Source of the DNA: an uncultured Collinsella sp.
Lineage (GTDB): Bacteria; Actinomycetota; Coriobacteriia; Coriobacteriales; Coriobacteriaceae
NCBI GenBank assembly: GCA_900555515.1
Contig: USLO01000074.1
Coordinates: 1-8,191, forward strand
DNA length: 8,191 bases
Reading direction: 5' to 3'
The position numbers were made by a program, and so were the translations under genes. The first letter of the stretch is position 1, and each line of letters opens with the position of its first letter. Below are positions 1-6,720 of the stretch, piece after piece. The notes beneath the pieces were generated by a model, which worked only from the letters and a program-made list of their open reading frames with translations, ran no database searches and was not told the DNA's origin.

Positions 1-1097
1 GAGTCCTCGATGAAGTCGCCCAGCTGGGAATCCTCTTCCTCGCCGATGGGGGTCTCGAGCGACACGGGCTCCTGCGAGATCTTCTGGATCTCGCGGACGC
101 GGTCGGCGCTCATATCCATCTCGGCACCGATCTCTTCGGGGGTCGGGTCGCGGCCCAGGTCCTGAAGGAGCTGACGCTGCACGCGGACGAGTTTGTTGAT
201 AGTCTCGACCATGTGCACGGGAATACGGATGGTACGGGCCTGGTCGGCGATAGCGCGCGTAATGGCCTGACGGATCCACCACGTGGCGTACGTGGAGAAC
301 TTAAAGCCCTTCTGGTAGTCGAACTTCTCGACGGCGCGGATCAGACCGAGGTTGCCCTCCTGAATCAGGTCCAGGAACAGCATGCCGCGACCGACATAGC
401 GCTTGGCGATGGAGACGACCAGACGAAGGTTTGCGCTGATGAGCGCCTGCTTGGCTTCGAGGCCCACGTTCTCAATGCGCGTAAGACGACGCATCTCGGC
501 ACGCGTGAGTTCGAGCTCACCAGCATCGGCAGCCTCGAGCTTCTCGGTAGCCTCGAGACCGGCCTCGATCTTCATAGCCAGATCGACCTCTTCGGAGGCG
601 GTCAACAGGTCGACCTTGCCGATCTCCTTGAGGTACATACGGACCGGGTCGCCGGTCAGCATTACCGTGGAGGCATCGATGCCACGCACGCGGGAGCGTG
701 AACGGGACGTGCGCACGGTGCGCTTCTTCTTGTTCTTGGAAGAACCCATCTCAGCGTCGGCCTGACGGGCCATCTTGAGCTCGTGATCGTCGAGCGAGCC
801 GGAATCGTGCTCGTCGTCGTCATCGAAATCGTCGGTATCGGTATCGGTATCGGTATCGGTATCGTCATCGTCGACACCCATGGGGGCGTCGTCGTTACCG
901 CTCGCGGAGATAATCTGGATGCCGCTGTTGCGCAGCGCGGAATACACCGCGGTGAGCTGCTCGTCAGAAACATCGATATCCTTCAGGGCGACCTGAATCT
1001 CGTCCTCGGTTACCGAAGTCCTGTTTGAGCCGTTGCCCATGAGCTTTGCAACGTAGGATTCCAGCCCAGTACCCGTGCTCTCAGTCTTTTTTGGCAC
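1..1097 (-). CDS. rpoD: Primary (housekeeping) sigma factor RpoD/SigA, 3' end cut off by window edge
   Basis: This is the sigma-70 subunit that directs RNA polymerase to housekeeping promoters. 365 residues are visible. Residues about 30-65 resemble region 1.1 of Bacillus SigA. A charged linker follows, acidic at 76-98 and basic at 121-138. Region 1.2 begins at DPVRMYLKEIG (150-160), region 2.1 at ANLRLVV (222-228), and regions 2.3-2.4 surround WWIRQAITRAI (W273, W274). Region 3 begins at IRIPVHMVETINKL, and the region 3.2 finger motif SLETPIG is at 346-352. Region 4 lies beyond base 1. About 31 extra residues sit between regions 1.2 and 2.1 compared with Bacillus SigA, as in actinobacterial sigma factors. 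I chose the GTG start at 1097 because AAGGGAG lies 5 nt upstream. An in-frame ATG at 1112 would add five residues but has no good ribosome binding site, and an in-frame TGA lies just above it. The gene follows dnaG after 110 nt, the classical dnaG-rpoD pairing. The identification is secure. Confidence 0.97.
   Translation of the reverse strand, partial: MPKKTESTGTGLESYVAKLMGNGSNRTSVTEDEIQVALKDIDVSDEQLTAVYSALRNSGIQIISASGNDDAPMGVDDDDTDTDTDTDTDDFDDDDEHDSGSLDDHELKMARQADAEMGSSKNKKKRTVRTSRSRSRVRGIDASTVMLTGDPVRMYLKEIGKVDLLTASEEVDLAMKIEAGLEATEKLEAADAGELELTRAEMRRLTRIENVGLEAKQALISANLRLVVSIAKRYVGRGMLFLDLIQEGNLGLIRAVEKFDYQKGFKFSTYATWWIRQAITRAIADQARTIRIPVHMVETINKLVRVQRQLLQDLGRDPTPEEIGAEMDMSADRVREIQKISQEPVSLETPIGEEEDSQLGDFIED
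834..863 (-). repeat. Five perfect tandem copies of a hexanucleotide (GATACC on the coding strand) inside rpoD
   Basis: GGTATC on the plus strand (GATACC on the coding strand) is repeated five times without error. It is in frame and encodes alternating Asp-Thr at sigma residues 79-88. Each unit is two codons, so gain or loss of copies would change linker length without a frameshift. The flanks are also Asp-rich (GTC triplets at 809-820), which extends the acidic tract to residues 76-98. The repeat lies in the linker upstream of region 1.2, outside the conserved core. Confidence 0.95.
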
Positions 1098-1102
1098 AGA
1101 TT

Positions 1103-1109
1103 CTCCCTT
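1103..1109 (-). promoter_or_regulatory. Ribosome binding site of rpoD (decides the GTG start)
   Basis: The minus strand reads AAGGGAG followed by a 5-nt spacer and GTG at 1097. This is the best Shine-Dalgarno match near the gene. It overlaps the codons that would follow the alternative ATG at 1112, so it favours the GTG start. Confidence 0.75.
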
Positions 1110-1151
1110 CATAGTCCACAGGACTCAATACTTTAGCACACACATTGACGT

Positions 1152-1179
1152 CTATACCCAAAAAGAGGGCTGGATATAG
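1152..1179 (-). other. Possible RNA hairpin in the dnaG-rpoD intergenic gap
   Basis: On the minus strand CTATATCC (1179-1172) and GGGTATAG (1159-1152) can pair as an 8-bp stem with one G-U wobble around a 12-nt loop. It starts 28 nt after the dnaG stop codon. On the plus strand the wobble becomes an A-C mismatch, so only the sense transcript pairs fully. The stem is A/U-rich and no uridine run follows it, so it is not a classical Rho-independent terminator. The whole gap 1098-1207 shows no clear -35/-10 pair. A role in RNA processing or in separating dnaG and rpoD expression is only a guess. Confidence 0.3.
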
Positions 1180-1207
1180 GCGAGAATACGCTGGTTGACC
1201 ACAACAT

Positions 1208-3316
1208 CTAGGCTTGTTCGGTGCCTGCGGCCTCCAGGCCGATCAAACGGAAAGGGTCCGCCACGCCGCCGATCGACTTTTGCAGTTCGCGTTGACGCTG
1301 CGAATCCTGCGCGGCCTGCACGGTCAGCGCGCGACGGGCCTCATCATCGAGTGAACGGTCCTGGCGCAGCTTGGCCTGTGCGGCACGCATGCGACGCTTG
1401 ATGGTGTAGAGCTCAAGCGTATCAAGCATAAACACGATGTTCGTCTCGGTGGGATGCTTGCTCGTCGCGGAGATGCGCCCGGCACTCACAAGCGTTGCCG
1501 CATCGGGACACACTGAGCGCGCCGCATCCATGCAGGCTGCAGGATCGGTTCCCGGCGGCGTTGCCAGAACGGCCCATGCAATGGACTCGTGACGCGGGTC
1601 AACCCACTCGATGGAGCAGATGCGGTCGGCATACGTGCGGAACAGGTCGGGGTAGCTCGTGAGCATCGTCAACAGCTCGCGCTCCCCTGCCAAGGACTTG
1701 CGTTCAAGATCGGTAAGAACCATCGGCGCCGCCGCAGCCGGTGCGCCCGAACCGTCAGCCACAGGCACAGCGCCCATACCATCAGGCACATCGATCGGCG
1801 GCAGGTCGTCGACGACCTCCACGGGCGCGGCGCCGTAGGCATCGAGCGGGACGTAGTCGTACGGCTCTTCTTCGACCGGCGCGGACACCGGCGGCGTCGC
1901 GCCCGATGCCCAAGCACCGCGACCGGCATCGCGAGAACCCGACGCCCGACCGCCCGCGCTACCGGACCGCTCAGTCTGTGCCCGCTGGCGCTCATAGTTC
2001 TGCTCACGACGTCGTTCCGCATCCTCGCGCTTGGCGACATCGCGAAACACACGACCCGAGCTCGCGCGCACCGTCTCCAGATCCAAACCCAGCAGATCGG
2101 CAATCTGGATAAAGTACGTGTCGATCATATAGCTGTTGCGCAACGGATAGATAAGCGTCAGCGCATCTTCCAGCGCCTTAGCGCGACCGCCCGGCGTGGT
2201 GATGTCACTCGACTCCTGCAGCGAACGGTAGACAAAGTCCATAAGCGGCTCGGCAGCGTCGATGCGCGTCTGCAGTGCCTCGCCACCATGTGCGGTGATG
2301 AACTCCATGGGGTCGTTGCCGTCGGGGAGCACCACGCAGCGCAGGTCCATGGAATCCTGCTCGATAAACTGAATCGCGCGACGGGCGGCCTTCTGGCCCG
2401 CTGCATCGCCGTCGAACATATACACGATGCGCTTGGCAAAGCGAGTGAGCGTCTTGACGTGATGCTCCGTGAGCGCGGTGCCCAGCGTGGCGACAACGTT
2501 TTTAATCCCCGCCTCCCAGCAGGCGATGCAATCGGTATAGCCCTCTACCACGATGGCGGTATCCTGCGCGACGATAAACTCCTTGGCCCAATTAAAGCCG
2601 TAGAGGTTTCGCTTTTTATGAAACACGCTCGTCTCGGCTGTGTTGAGATACTTAGGCTGGCCGTCGCCCATAATGCGACCGCCAAAGGCAATGTTGTGAC
2701 CCTGCTCGTCAAAGATGGGGAACATCACGCGGTCGTAAAAGCGGTCGGCAAGCTGCCCGCGCCCGCGACTCACGGCAACGTTGGCGTCGATCATCTCCTG
2801 CGGGGTAAAACCCGCCTGGGACAGGTGCGACACCAGCGCGTTACGGCCCGGTGCAAAGCCCAGGCAGTAGCGGCGGCAGACGTCGCCGCCCATGCCGCGG
2901 CTGGCAAAGTACTCGCGCGGACGGCCGTCCTTACCGCGCATGAGCATGGTGTGGTAGAACTGGGCGGTCTCGGCGCACAGATCGTAGATGCGGGCACGCT
3001 TGGTGCCGCGCTCGCGGCGATCTCCGGTGTCATGCAGCTCAATACCCGCGCGATCGGCCAAGTAACGGATTGACTCGGGAAAGCTCAGGTTCTCGCGCTT
3101 CATGATATACGTGAAAACGTCGCCACCCTCGCCGCAACCAAAGCAATGCCACACCTGCGTGGCGGGGATAATGTGGAAGGACGGCGTCTTCTCGCCATGG
3201 AAGGGGCAGCATCCCCAAAACTCATGGCCGCGAGGCTTGAGCTCGACCGTTTCCTGCACGATGGCAACCAGGTCAGACGCAGCGCGTACCTGGTCTTTTT
3301 CCTCATCGCTAATCAC
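1208..3316 (-). CDS. dnaG: DNA primase DnaG
   Basis: DnaG makes the short RNA primers for replication and works with the replicative helicase at the fork. The protein has 702 residues. The N-terminal CHC2 zinc-binding domain has ligands C37, H40, C58 and C61 (CPFH and HCFGCG). The basic RNA-polymerase core carries FGGRIMGDGQPKYLN (211-225). The Toprim domain has EGYTD (258-262, E258 catalytic) and DGDAAG (302-307, metal-binding aspartates). Residues about 428-533 form a low-complexity linker, first Arg/Gln/Ser-rich and then Pro/Ala/Asp-rich. The helicase-interacting C-terminal domain follows (about 535-702). The linker makes it longer than the roughly 600 residues common elsewhere. The start is GTG at 3316, overlapping the ribF stop by 8 nt (GTGATTAG), with AGGGGGTGAG upstream, so coupling to ribF is likely. 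The downstream neighbour is rpoD. Confidence 0.98.
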   Translation of the reverse strand: MISDEEKDQVRAASDLVAIVQETVELKPRGHEFWGCCPFHGEKTPSFHIIPATQVWHCFGCGEGGDVFTYIMKRENLSFPESIRYLADRAGIELHDTGDRRERGTKRARIYDLCAETAQFYHTMLMRGKDGRPREYFASRGMGGDVCRRYCLGFAPGRNALVSHLSQAGFTPQEMIDANVAVSRGRGQLADRFYDRVMFPIFDEQGHNIAFGGRIMGDGQPKYLNTAETSVFHKKRNLYGFNWAKEFIVAQDTAIVVEGYTDCIACWEAGIKNVVATLGTALTEHHVKTLTRFAKRIVYMFDGDAAGQKAARRAIQFIEQDSMDLRCVVLPDGNDPMEFITAHGGEALQTRIDAAEPLMDFVYRSLQESSDITTPGGRAKALEDALTLIYPLRNSYMIDTYFIQIADLLGLDLETVRASSGRVFRDVAKREDAERRREQNYERQRAQTERSGSAGGRASGSRDAGRGAWASGATPPVSAPVEEEPYDYVPLDAYGAAPVEVVDDLPPIDVPDGMGAVPVADGSGAPAAAAPMVLTDLERKSLAGERELLTMLTSYPDLFRTYADRICSIEWVDPRHESIAWAVLATPPGTDPAACMDAARSVCPDAATLVSAGRISATSKHPTETNIVFMLDTLELYTIKRRMRAAQAKLRQDRSLDDEARRALTVQAAQDSQRQRELQKSIGGVADPFRLIGLEAAGTEQA

Positions 3317-4316
3317 GGATGCTCACCCCCTGATCGCCCAAGTTGTGACGAATATCCTCGATATTACCCTCGACGGTCGCGATCAACTCATCCAGCGAAT
3401 CGAACACACGCGAGGGACGCAGCCAGCGCGTAAACGCCAGCGAAACGGAAGCGCCGTACAGGTCGCCCGTATAACCAATTAAATTAGCCTCGAGATGCGC
3501 AGATGCCGCATCGTCAGCATACGTTGGCGGCAGGCCGACGTTCACAGCAGCGGGCCACGCGGTGTCATCGACCAGCACCAGACCCTCATACACGCCATCG
3601 GCTGGCACCTGAATGCCGTCGGGAACCTGCAAGTTTGCCGTGGGAAAGCCCATGCCAGAACCCTCGTGACGGCCGCGAATAACACCGCCACGCACCATAT
3701 ACGGACGGCCGAGTAACCCAGCAGCAAGCTCCACATGGCCCTGTCCCAGCTCATGACGAATGCGGGTGGCGCAAATGGCCTCACCGCCCTCGCAAAGCAG
3801 GTCGTGACCATACACGTCAACGCCGTGCTCGGAACCCCAGGAGCGCATCTCGGCAACACCAGAAGCACCGCCACGACCCAGCCTAAAGTCACTGCCAACG
3901 CGAATCGATCGAATGTCGACCAGACGCGACACCAGCGAGAGAAAATCAACATGGTCAAGCGCCGCAACCTCAGACGTAAAGGGAACGGCCACCACCGCAT
4001 CGACCCCGGTCTGAGCCAAGGCATGCAGACGGTCGGCCGTCGTCATCAGTTTTTGAGCGGGCGAAGGGCTCACCACGACGTCCGGGTCGGGATCGAAGGT
4101 AACTACTACCGCCTTGCAGCCATGGGCACGGGCATCCCGGACAAGCGCCGCAATGAGCTCCTGGTGTCCACGGTGAACGCCGTCGAACACGCCGATGGCA
4201 ATCGATGCGGCACCCAAGTGCTCACACTCATCAAACGTATCGGCAGCAACGATGCGAGCCTCGTCCGACTCGACCGCGAAAAAGACACGCGCGAGCTCAT
4301 GAGCGGACAACATCAT
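3309..4316 (-). CDS. ribF: Bifunctional riboflavin kinase / FMN adenylyltransferase (FAD synthetase) RibF
   Basis: RibF phosphorylates riboflavin to FMN and then adenylylates FMN to FAD in the cytosol. The protein has 335 residues, within or slightly above the usual family length. The N-terminal nucleotidyltransferase domain shows GVFDGVHRGH (42-51), the HxGH-like ATP-binding signature, and ICATRIR (181-187), the counterpart of the ISSTxIR motif. The C-terminal riboflavin kinase domain shows the PTAN-containing motif GFPTANL (223-229), GVYEG (241-245), the conserved acidic residue in EANL (E276) and DLYG (285-288). The start is the first of two adjacent ATGs. It overlaps the truB stop as ATGA (4316-4313); the second ATG at 4313 is equally possible. 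The upstream Shine-Dalgarno match is weak, so expression probably depends on coupling to truB. No FMN riboswitch precedes it, as expected for an internal gene. The dnaG start overlaps its 3' end. Confidence 0.97.
   Translation of the reverse strand: MMLSAHELARVFFAVESDEARIVAADTFDECEHLGAASIAIGVFDGVHRGHQELIAALVRDARAHGCKAVVVTFDPDPDVVVSPSPAQKLMTTADRLHALAQTGVDAVVAVPFTSEVAALDHVDFLSLVSRLVDIRSIRVGSDFRLGRGGASGVAEMRSWGSEHGVDVYGHDLLCEGGEAICATRIRHELGQGHVELAAGLLGRPYMVRGGVIRGRHEGSGMGFPTANLQVPDGIQVPADGVYEGLVLVDDTAWPAAVNVGLPPTYADDAASAHLEANLIGYTGDLYGASVSLAFTRWLRPSRVFDSLDELIATVEGNIEDIRHNLGDQGVSIRD
3322..3331 (-). promoter_or_regulatory. Ribosome binding site of dnaG, inside the ribF 3' end
   Basis: The minus strand reads AGGGGGTGAG, then 5 nt, then the GTG start at 3316. 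It lies within the last codons of ribF, which supports both the GTG start and translational coupling with ribF. Confidence 0.7.
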
Positions 4317-5245
4317 CGAACACCGCCGATTGCCTGCGGAAACACGTGCTCCATAACAAAGCGGCCACTCTCAATGCGGGCGAGCGCCTTGAGTCCCCCA
4401 TCGAGCACCAGCGCAAACAGCGCCTTCGAGACATCGAAATCGGCAAGCGCACGCTCAACGGGAATGCGACGGCCGCAGAGCAGGTCGTCGGCAAGATTGC
4501 CCGGCAAGTCAACACGCATGGCGCCCAAGGCCGCAATGGGATCCAGGGCAAAGCCAGCGGCGGACTCGGGAGAAAGCTCCTCCACCGCATGACAGGCGCC
4601 AATGGAAACAACACCAGATGCGGTGCGACGAAGTGCGGAAATATGCGCGGCGCTATCGCAAGCGCGGCCCAGGTCGCGAGCGAGCGCACGGATATAGGTG
4701 CCCTTGCTCACCGAGAACGCCACGGTCCACACACACGTATCACCTTCGCCGCCCACGGCAATCAGGTCGGCGGCATAGACCTCGACGGGGCGCGGAGGTA
4801 GGTCCACCGCATTGCCCTCGCGAGCAGACTTGTAGGCGCGAACGCCATTGACCGAGATAGCAGAAAACGCCGGCGGCACCTGCATCTGCGGGCCCAGCAT
4901 GGCGGCCAAGCGCTCACGAGCATAGGCAGGATCGCGGAGCTCGTTGGCAACAGCCACCGTGCGGACCGCCTCGCCCTCCGCATCATCGGTATTGGTCTCG
5001 GCGCCAAACGAAATATCGGCGACGTAGCTTTTGGTATCGAGCGTGAGCATGCCCAGCAGACGGGTGGCCTGGCCCACACCCACCACCATGACGCCAGATG
5101 CCATGGGGTCGAGCGTGCCGGCATGGCCGACACGCCGCTCATGGAGGGCGCGTCGGCATTGCGAGACCACATCGTGGGACGTGCAGCCCACCGGCTTATC
5201 GACAGCGAGCAGCATATTCAGTTGTGAAGGCGTACGACGAGCCAT
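4313..5245 (-). CDS. truB: tRNA pseudouridine(55) synthase TruB
   Basis: TruB isomerises uridine 55 in the T-loop of tRNAs to pseudouridine and can help tRNA fold. The protein has 310 residues. The N-terminal DKPVGCTSHDVV (16-27) is the conserved opening motif. HAGTLDP (41-47) contains the catalytic aspartate D46. YVADISFGAETNTDDAEG (74-91), QVPPAFSAISVNGVRAY (122-138) and SKGTYIRALARDLG (180-193) are the further family motifs. LRRTASGVVSI (205-215) ends the core, and about 95 C-terminal residues follow, probably the RNA-contacting C-terminal domain of actinobacterial-type TruB. I chose the ATG at 5245, 15 nt after the stop of the phosphoesterase gene. M11 is an alternative start, but residues 1-10 resemble the N termini of other TruB proteins. 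The ribosome binding site is weak (GGATGG, only 3 nt from ATG). It overlaps ribF by 4 nt. Confidence 0.97.
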   Translation of the reverse strand: MARRTPSQLNMLLAVDKPVGCTSHDVVSQCRRALHERRVGHAGTLDPMASGVMVVGVGQATRLLGMLTLDTKSYVADISFGAETNTDDAEGEAVRTVAVANELRDPAYARERLAAMLGPQMQVPPAFSAISVNGVRAYKSAREGNAVDLPPRPVEVYAADLIAVGGEGDTCVWTVAFSVSKGTYIRALARDLGRACDSAAHISALRRTASGVVSIGACHAVEELSPESAAGFALDPIAALGAMRVDLPGNLADDLLCGRRIPVERALADFDVSKALFALVLDGGLKALARIESGRFVMEHVFPQAIGGVR

Positions 5246-5260
5246 GTACCATCCAAAAAG

Positions 5261-6304
5261 TTAAAGCTCGACGGTCACCGAAGCGGGATCCTCCCCTACC
5301 AGCTCGGCCAGCATGGGAAGTGCCACGGTGAGCGTCTCGAGAATTGTTCCGTTGTTGGAAAAGCCGGCGGCGGCATGATGCCCGCCACCGCCAAAATTGG
5401 CAGCAATCTCGGACACATCGAGGTCGCCCTTGGAGCGCAGGTTGCCACGCACCTTGGTATCGCCCTCAATGCCCTTTAAGAACATGCAGACCTCGACGCC
5501 CATCACCGAACGCACCACATCGACCAGGCCGTCGCACTCGTCCGAGGTGACGCCGCAGGCTTCAAGGTCGCTCTGGTAGGCATAGCTATACGCCACGCGC
5601 CCATGCGCGACCGTCTTAATGCGACCCATGACAATGGACTTGAGGTGCAAAAACTCAACGCGCATGCTCTGGTAGACCTCGAGCGCAACGCGCGCCGGAT
5701 CGGCACCGTGCGCCACCAGGCGCGAGGCTGCATGGAACGCGGCGGCATCGGCGTTTTGGTACTGAAAACGGCCGGTATCGGTAACCAAGCCACACAGCAG
5801 GCAGGTCGCAACGCCATCACGTGCGACAATGCCGCAATTGTCCAAGAAGCGGTCGATGATCATGGCGCAGGCCGCGGCATCGACGCGCCTCAGGCTCAGC
5901 TCGGCAAACTCCTCGCGCGCCGGATGATGATCGAAGCACACCACATGCTTGGAGCGACGAAGCACCTCGGCGGAATTATTGAGGCGCTCGACGACCGGCA
6001 CGTCCACCGAGATGAACAGGTCCGGATTGCCGGTATACGCAGATGCCGGCACCAGACGGTCGGCACCCTCCATAAAGCGGTAGATGCGCGGAACCGGGTC
6101 ATCGTCTGCCAGCAGCAGGGCAATGTCCTTGTTGGGGAAAAACTTCATGAGCGAAAGGCCCAGACCCAATACGGAGCCCAAGGCATCGCCATCGGGAGAA
6201 GTATGTCCCGAAATCGCAATGGAGGACGCACCCTCGATGAGCTCGAGGATGCGTCGCTGAATATCTGCAGACTCGCACGAGGCGAGGTCGGCGGAATTAG
6301 TCAT
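5261..6304 (-). CDS. nrnA: DHH/DHHA1-family phosphoesterase, NrnA-like (oligoribonuclease / pAp phosphatase)
   Basis: This is a metal-dependent phosphoesterase of the DHH superfamily. NrnA homologues degrade 2-5-nt RNA fragments (nanoRNA) and in several species dephosphorylate pAp. The protein has 347 residues; Bacillus NrnA has about 313. The metal-binding motifs are in order: H34, D38 and D40 in SGHTSPDGDALGS, D101 in SVDVP, the DHH triad at 125-127, and D176 in GLVTDTGRFQY. The C-terminal DHHA1 domain has the substrate-binding glycine motif FGGGGHHAAAGF (304-315). The ATG at 6304 overlaps the rbfA stop by 8 nt (ATGACTAA). A perfect AGGAGG lies 9 nt upstream, inside rbfA. A gene of this family between rbfA and truB is common in Gram-positive bacteria. 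Which substrate dominates (nanoRNA, pAp or cyclic dinucleotide products) cannot be read from sequence, so the symbol names the family and not a tested function. Confidence 0.92.
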   Translation of the reverse strand: MTNSADLASCESADIQRRILELIEGASSIAISGHTSPDGDALGSVLGLGLSLMKFFPNKDIALLLADDDPVPRIYRFMEGADRLVPASAYTGNPDLFISVDVPVVERLNNSAEVLRRSKHVVCFDHHPAREEFAELSLRRVDAAACAMIIDRFLDNCGIVARDGVATCLLCGLVTDTGRFQYQNADAAAFHAASRLVAHGADPARVALEVYQSMRVEFLHLKSIVMGRIKTVAHGRVAYSYAYQSDLEACGVTSDECDGLVDVVRSVMGVEVCMFLKGIEGDTKVRGNLRSKGDLDVSEIAANFGGGGHHAAAGFSNNGTILETLTVALPMLAELVGEDPASVTVEL

Positions 6305-6707
6305 CTAAAGCTGCCTCCTGGGCGGCATCCGCTATCGGATAGCCGTCCTCGTCCTTTTCGATCGCAAGCGTGGCGGGAACGTTTTCCAGCGCACGCGTGA
6401 TGCGCTCGGCCTCATCGGTCGAGCGATCGATGCGAAAATCGAGCTCGGGCGTGACACGCCAATCGAGCGAGCGAGCCAACAGGCTGCGAATACGGCCCTT
6501 AGCGCTTGCGAGCGCCTCCATGACCTCATCGTAGCGGCTCGCATCGCACGACACGTACACGCGCGCGAACGAACGGTCCACCGCGACCTCGACCGCAGTC
6601 AAAGTAACCAGGTCGAGACGCGGATCGGAAACCTCAAAGAGCAGGATATAACCGAGCTTCTCGCGAAGCTGCTCGCCCAGACGGCGGGTTGCCTGCGTTT
6701 GCTTCAT
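6297..6707 (-). CDS. rbfA: 30S ribosome-binding factor RbfA
   Basis: RbfA binds the immature 30S subunit and assists processing and folding at the 5' end of 16S rRNA; it is needed for cold adaptation in model species. The protein has 136 residues, typical of the family. It is a single KH-like fold. The conserved stretch is SDPRLDLVTLTAVEVAVDRS (27-46), followed by ARVYVS (48-53), the interrupted KH turn AKGRIRSLLA (69-78) and the C-terminal strand LDWRVTPELDFRID (81-94). An acidic tail (118-136) follows. The start is the ATG at 6707, with AGGGGGT 6 nt upstream and only 11 nt after the infB stop. The reading frame stays open further into infB, but similarity begins at this ATG. The 3' end overlaps the phosphoesterase gene by 8 nt. 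Confidence 0.96.
   Translation of the reverse strand: MKQTQATRRLGEQLREKLGYILLFEVSDPRLDLVTLTAVEVAVDRSFARVYVSCDASRYDEVMEALASAKGRIRSLLARSLDWRVTPELDFRIDRSTDEAERITRALENVPATLAIEKDEDGYPIADAAQEAALDD
6314..6319 (-). promoter_or_regulatory. Ribosome binding site of the NrnA-like gene, inside rbfA
   Basis: A perfect AGGAGG on the minus strand, 9 nt before the ATG at 6304, lies within the last codons of rbfA. It is the strongest Shine-Dalgarno match in the window and fixes the start of the overlapping downstream gene. Confidence 0.8.
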
Positions 6708-6713
6708 AGCGCT

Positions 6714-6720
6714 ACCCCCT
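6714..6720 (-). promoter_or_regulatory. Ribosome binding site of rbfA, overlapping the infB stop codon
   Basis: AGGGGGT on the minus strand sits 6 nt before the ATG at 6707 and shares two bases with the infB TAG stop (6721-6719). It picks the ATG at 6707 within an otherwise longer open frame. Confidence 0.75.

Noticed and set aside
213..1028. Plus-strand frames opposite rpoD, including one with an Ile-Gly repeat
   Set aside because: The Ile-Gly run is the antisense reading of the GATACC repeat, and the minus strand encodes a complete set of sigma-factor regions.
1098..1207. A dedicated rpoD promoter in the dnaG-rpoD gap
   Set aside because: TAAAGT and TATAGA on the minus strand resemble -10 boxes, but neither has a reasonable -35 element at 16-18 nt, so no promoter is claimed.
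1589..3073. A 494-codon open frame on the plus strand, antisense to dnaG
   Set aside because: It lies wholly inside the unambiguous dnaG gene, has no recognisable domain and is explained by G/C-rich third positions leaving few stop codons in the opposite frame.
3735..4801. Plus-strand open frames opposite ribF and truB
   Set aside because: They cover regions with clear RibF and TruB motifs on the minus strand and show no domain of their own.
5603..6400. A 265-codon plus-strand open frame antisense to the DHH phosphoesterase and the end of rbfA
   Set aside because: The composition is that of an antisense shadow and no family motif is visible, while the minus-strand genes carry complete catalytic motifs.
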